A stretch of 64,000 nt of DNA from Amphiduros pacificus (lineage: Eukaryota > Annelida > Polychaeta > Phyllodocida > Hesionidae), in NCBI GenBank assembly GCA_949316495.1, contig OX439008.1, positions 5,167,001 through 5,231,000 of the forward strand, in the 5' to 3' direction. Numbering within the stretch: the stretch's first letter is position 1; every line of letters begins with the position of its first letter. Shown here piece after piece: positions 62,793 to 64,000 of the stretch. The translations under genes and the position numbers were made by a program. The notes beneath the pieces are model-generated. The model had not been told where the DNA came from, did not search any database, and saw only the letters and a program-made list of their open reading frames with translations.

Positions 62793-64000
62793 CACAAGGG
62801 GTCCTCTGCAGCTTAGCCAAATCATGGGCCACAAGGGGTCCTCTGCAGCTTAGCCAAATCATGGGCCACAAGGGGTCCTCTCCAGCTTAGCCAAATCAGT
62901 GGGCAACAAGGGGTCCTCTGCAGCTTAGCCAAATCAGTGGGCTACAAGGGGTCCTCTGCAGCTAAGCCAAATCATGGGTTACAAGGGGTCCTCTCCAGCT
63001 TAGCCTAATCATGGGCAACAAGGGGTCCTCTGCAGCTTAGCCAAATCAGTGGGCTACAAGGGGTCCTCTCCAGCTTAGCCAAATCATGGGCAACAAATGG
63101 GTCCTCTGCAGCTTAGCCAAATCAGTGGGCTATAAGGGGTCCTCTCCAGCTTAGCCAAATCATGGGCAACAAGGGGTCCTCTGCAGCTTAGCCAAATCAG
63201 TGGGCTACAAGGGGTCCTCTCCAGCTTAGCCAAATCATGGGCAACAAGGGGTCCTCTGCAGCTTAGCCAAATCAGTGGGTTACAAGGGGTCCTCTGCAGC
63301 TAAGCCAAATCATGGGTTACAAGGGGTCCTCTCCAGCTTAGCCAAATCATGGCAACAAGGGGTCCTCTGCAGCTTAGCCAAATCAGTGGGCTACAAGGGG
63401 TCCTCTCCAGCTTAGCCTAATCATGGGCAACAAGGGGTCCTCTGCAGCTTAGCCAAATCAGTGGGTTACAAGGGGTCCTCTCCAGCTAAGCCAAATCATG
63501 GGCTACAAGGGGTCCTCTCCAGCTTAGTCAAATCAGTGGGCTACAAGGGGTCCTCTCTAGCTTAGTCAAATCAGTGGGTTACAAGGGGTCCTCTCCAGCT
63601 TAGCCAAATCAGTGGGCTACAAGGGGTCCTCTCCAGCTTAGCCAAATTGGTGGGCTACAAGGGGACCTCTCCAGCTTAGCCAAATTGGTGGGCTACATGG
63701 GGACCTCTCCAGCTTAGCCAAATTGGTGGGCTACAAGGGGTCCTCTCCAGCTTAGTCAAATCAGTGGGCCACAAGGGGTCCTCTCCAGCTTAGTCAAATC
63801 ATGGGCCACAAGGGGTCCTCTCCAGCTTAGCCAAATTGGTGGGCTATAAGGGGTCCTCTCCAGCTTAGCCAAATTGGTGGGCTACAAGGGGTCCTCTCTA
63901 GCTTAGTCAAATTGGTGGGCTATAAGGGGTCCTCTCCAGCTTAGCCAAATTGGTGGGCTACAAGGGGTCCTCTCCAGCTTAGCCATATCGGTGGGCTACA
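62793..64000. repeat. 37-39-bp minisatellite, over 30 copies, open at window end
   Basis: The unit CAAGGGGTCCTCTCCAGCTT plus AGCCAAATCAGTGGGCTA alternates between variants with CTCTCC or CTCTGC and CATGGGC or CAGTGGGC. Towards the right end AAATTGGTGGGC replaces AAATCAGTGGGC, a gradient typical of unequal exchange. It lies in the upstream intron of the minus-strand membrane gene. Confidence 0.95.

Overview
This window is animal nuclear DNA. It has AT-rich intergenic sequence, GT-AG introns, AATAAA signals after stop codons, and a dense mix of retroelements, SINEs, DNA-transposon remnants and minisatellites. The gene families (FRRS1-like, NXPE-like, HNK1ST-like, GT92, MCT) together with a Mag-like Ty3/gypsy element, a Penelope-like element and a tRNA-headed SINE fit a marine lophotrochozoan, most likely a mollusc. 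That placement is inference; no species can be named.

Host genes, left to right. (1) 500-2813, +: the last seven coding exons of a DOMON/cytochrome b561 protein (FRRS1-like); the 5' part lies outside the window. (2) 6570-8196, -: the large last exon of an NXPE-like PC-esterase. (3) 34982-39675, +: a complete four-exon monocarboxylate-transporter-like gene, 458 aa. (4) 43607-46118, -: a complete two-exon HNK1ST-family carbohydrate sulfotransferase, 322 aa. (5) 48169-50792, +: a complete two-exon GT92 glycosyltransferase, 482 aa. (6) 57497-62633, -: the 3' end of an unidentified membrane protein with what look like two alternative, duplicated last exons. Exon phases match at every junction given.

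Mobile DNA. A broken Penelope-like element fills 3.4-6.3 kb. A 5'-truncated LINE lies at 12.7-14.5 kb and a broken CR1/L2-type LINE at 53.1-55.5 kb, with antisense LINE pieces at 42.7-43.4 and 49.0-49.7 kb. Three copies of one tRNA-derived SINE lie at 14.6, 29.8 and 31.7 kb. A young Ty3/gypsy (Mag-like) element with identical 112-bp LTRs (18586-23484) sits beside or within DIRS-like pol fossils (17.9-18.6 and 26.05-26.8 kb). A short element with poly-G termini and a perfect 8-bp target duplication is at 23809-24394. A 2.2-kb element with long inverted repeats and a hAT-like transposase remnant is at 26785-28977.

Repeats. Minisatellites or tandem arrays occur at 8.8, 16.6-17.7, 26.0, 38.0, 41.9, 51.4, 58.6, 60.1-60.9 and 62.8-64.0 kb; the last runs off the window. 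Long (TA)n tracts lie at 0.3, 3.3, 45.8 and 62.0 kb.

Three host genes (NXPE-like, sulfotransferase, GT92) probably act on glycans in the secretory pathway. They lie on both strands with separate exon sets and are not an operon. The observations most worth a second look are the duplicated alternative last exons of the 57-62 kb gene, the two TIR elements, and a 36-nt segment of the Penelope element repeated alone inside a (TA)n tract at 62 kb.
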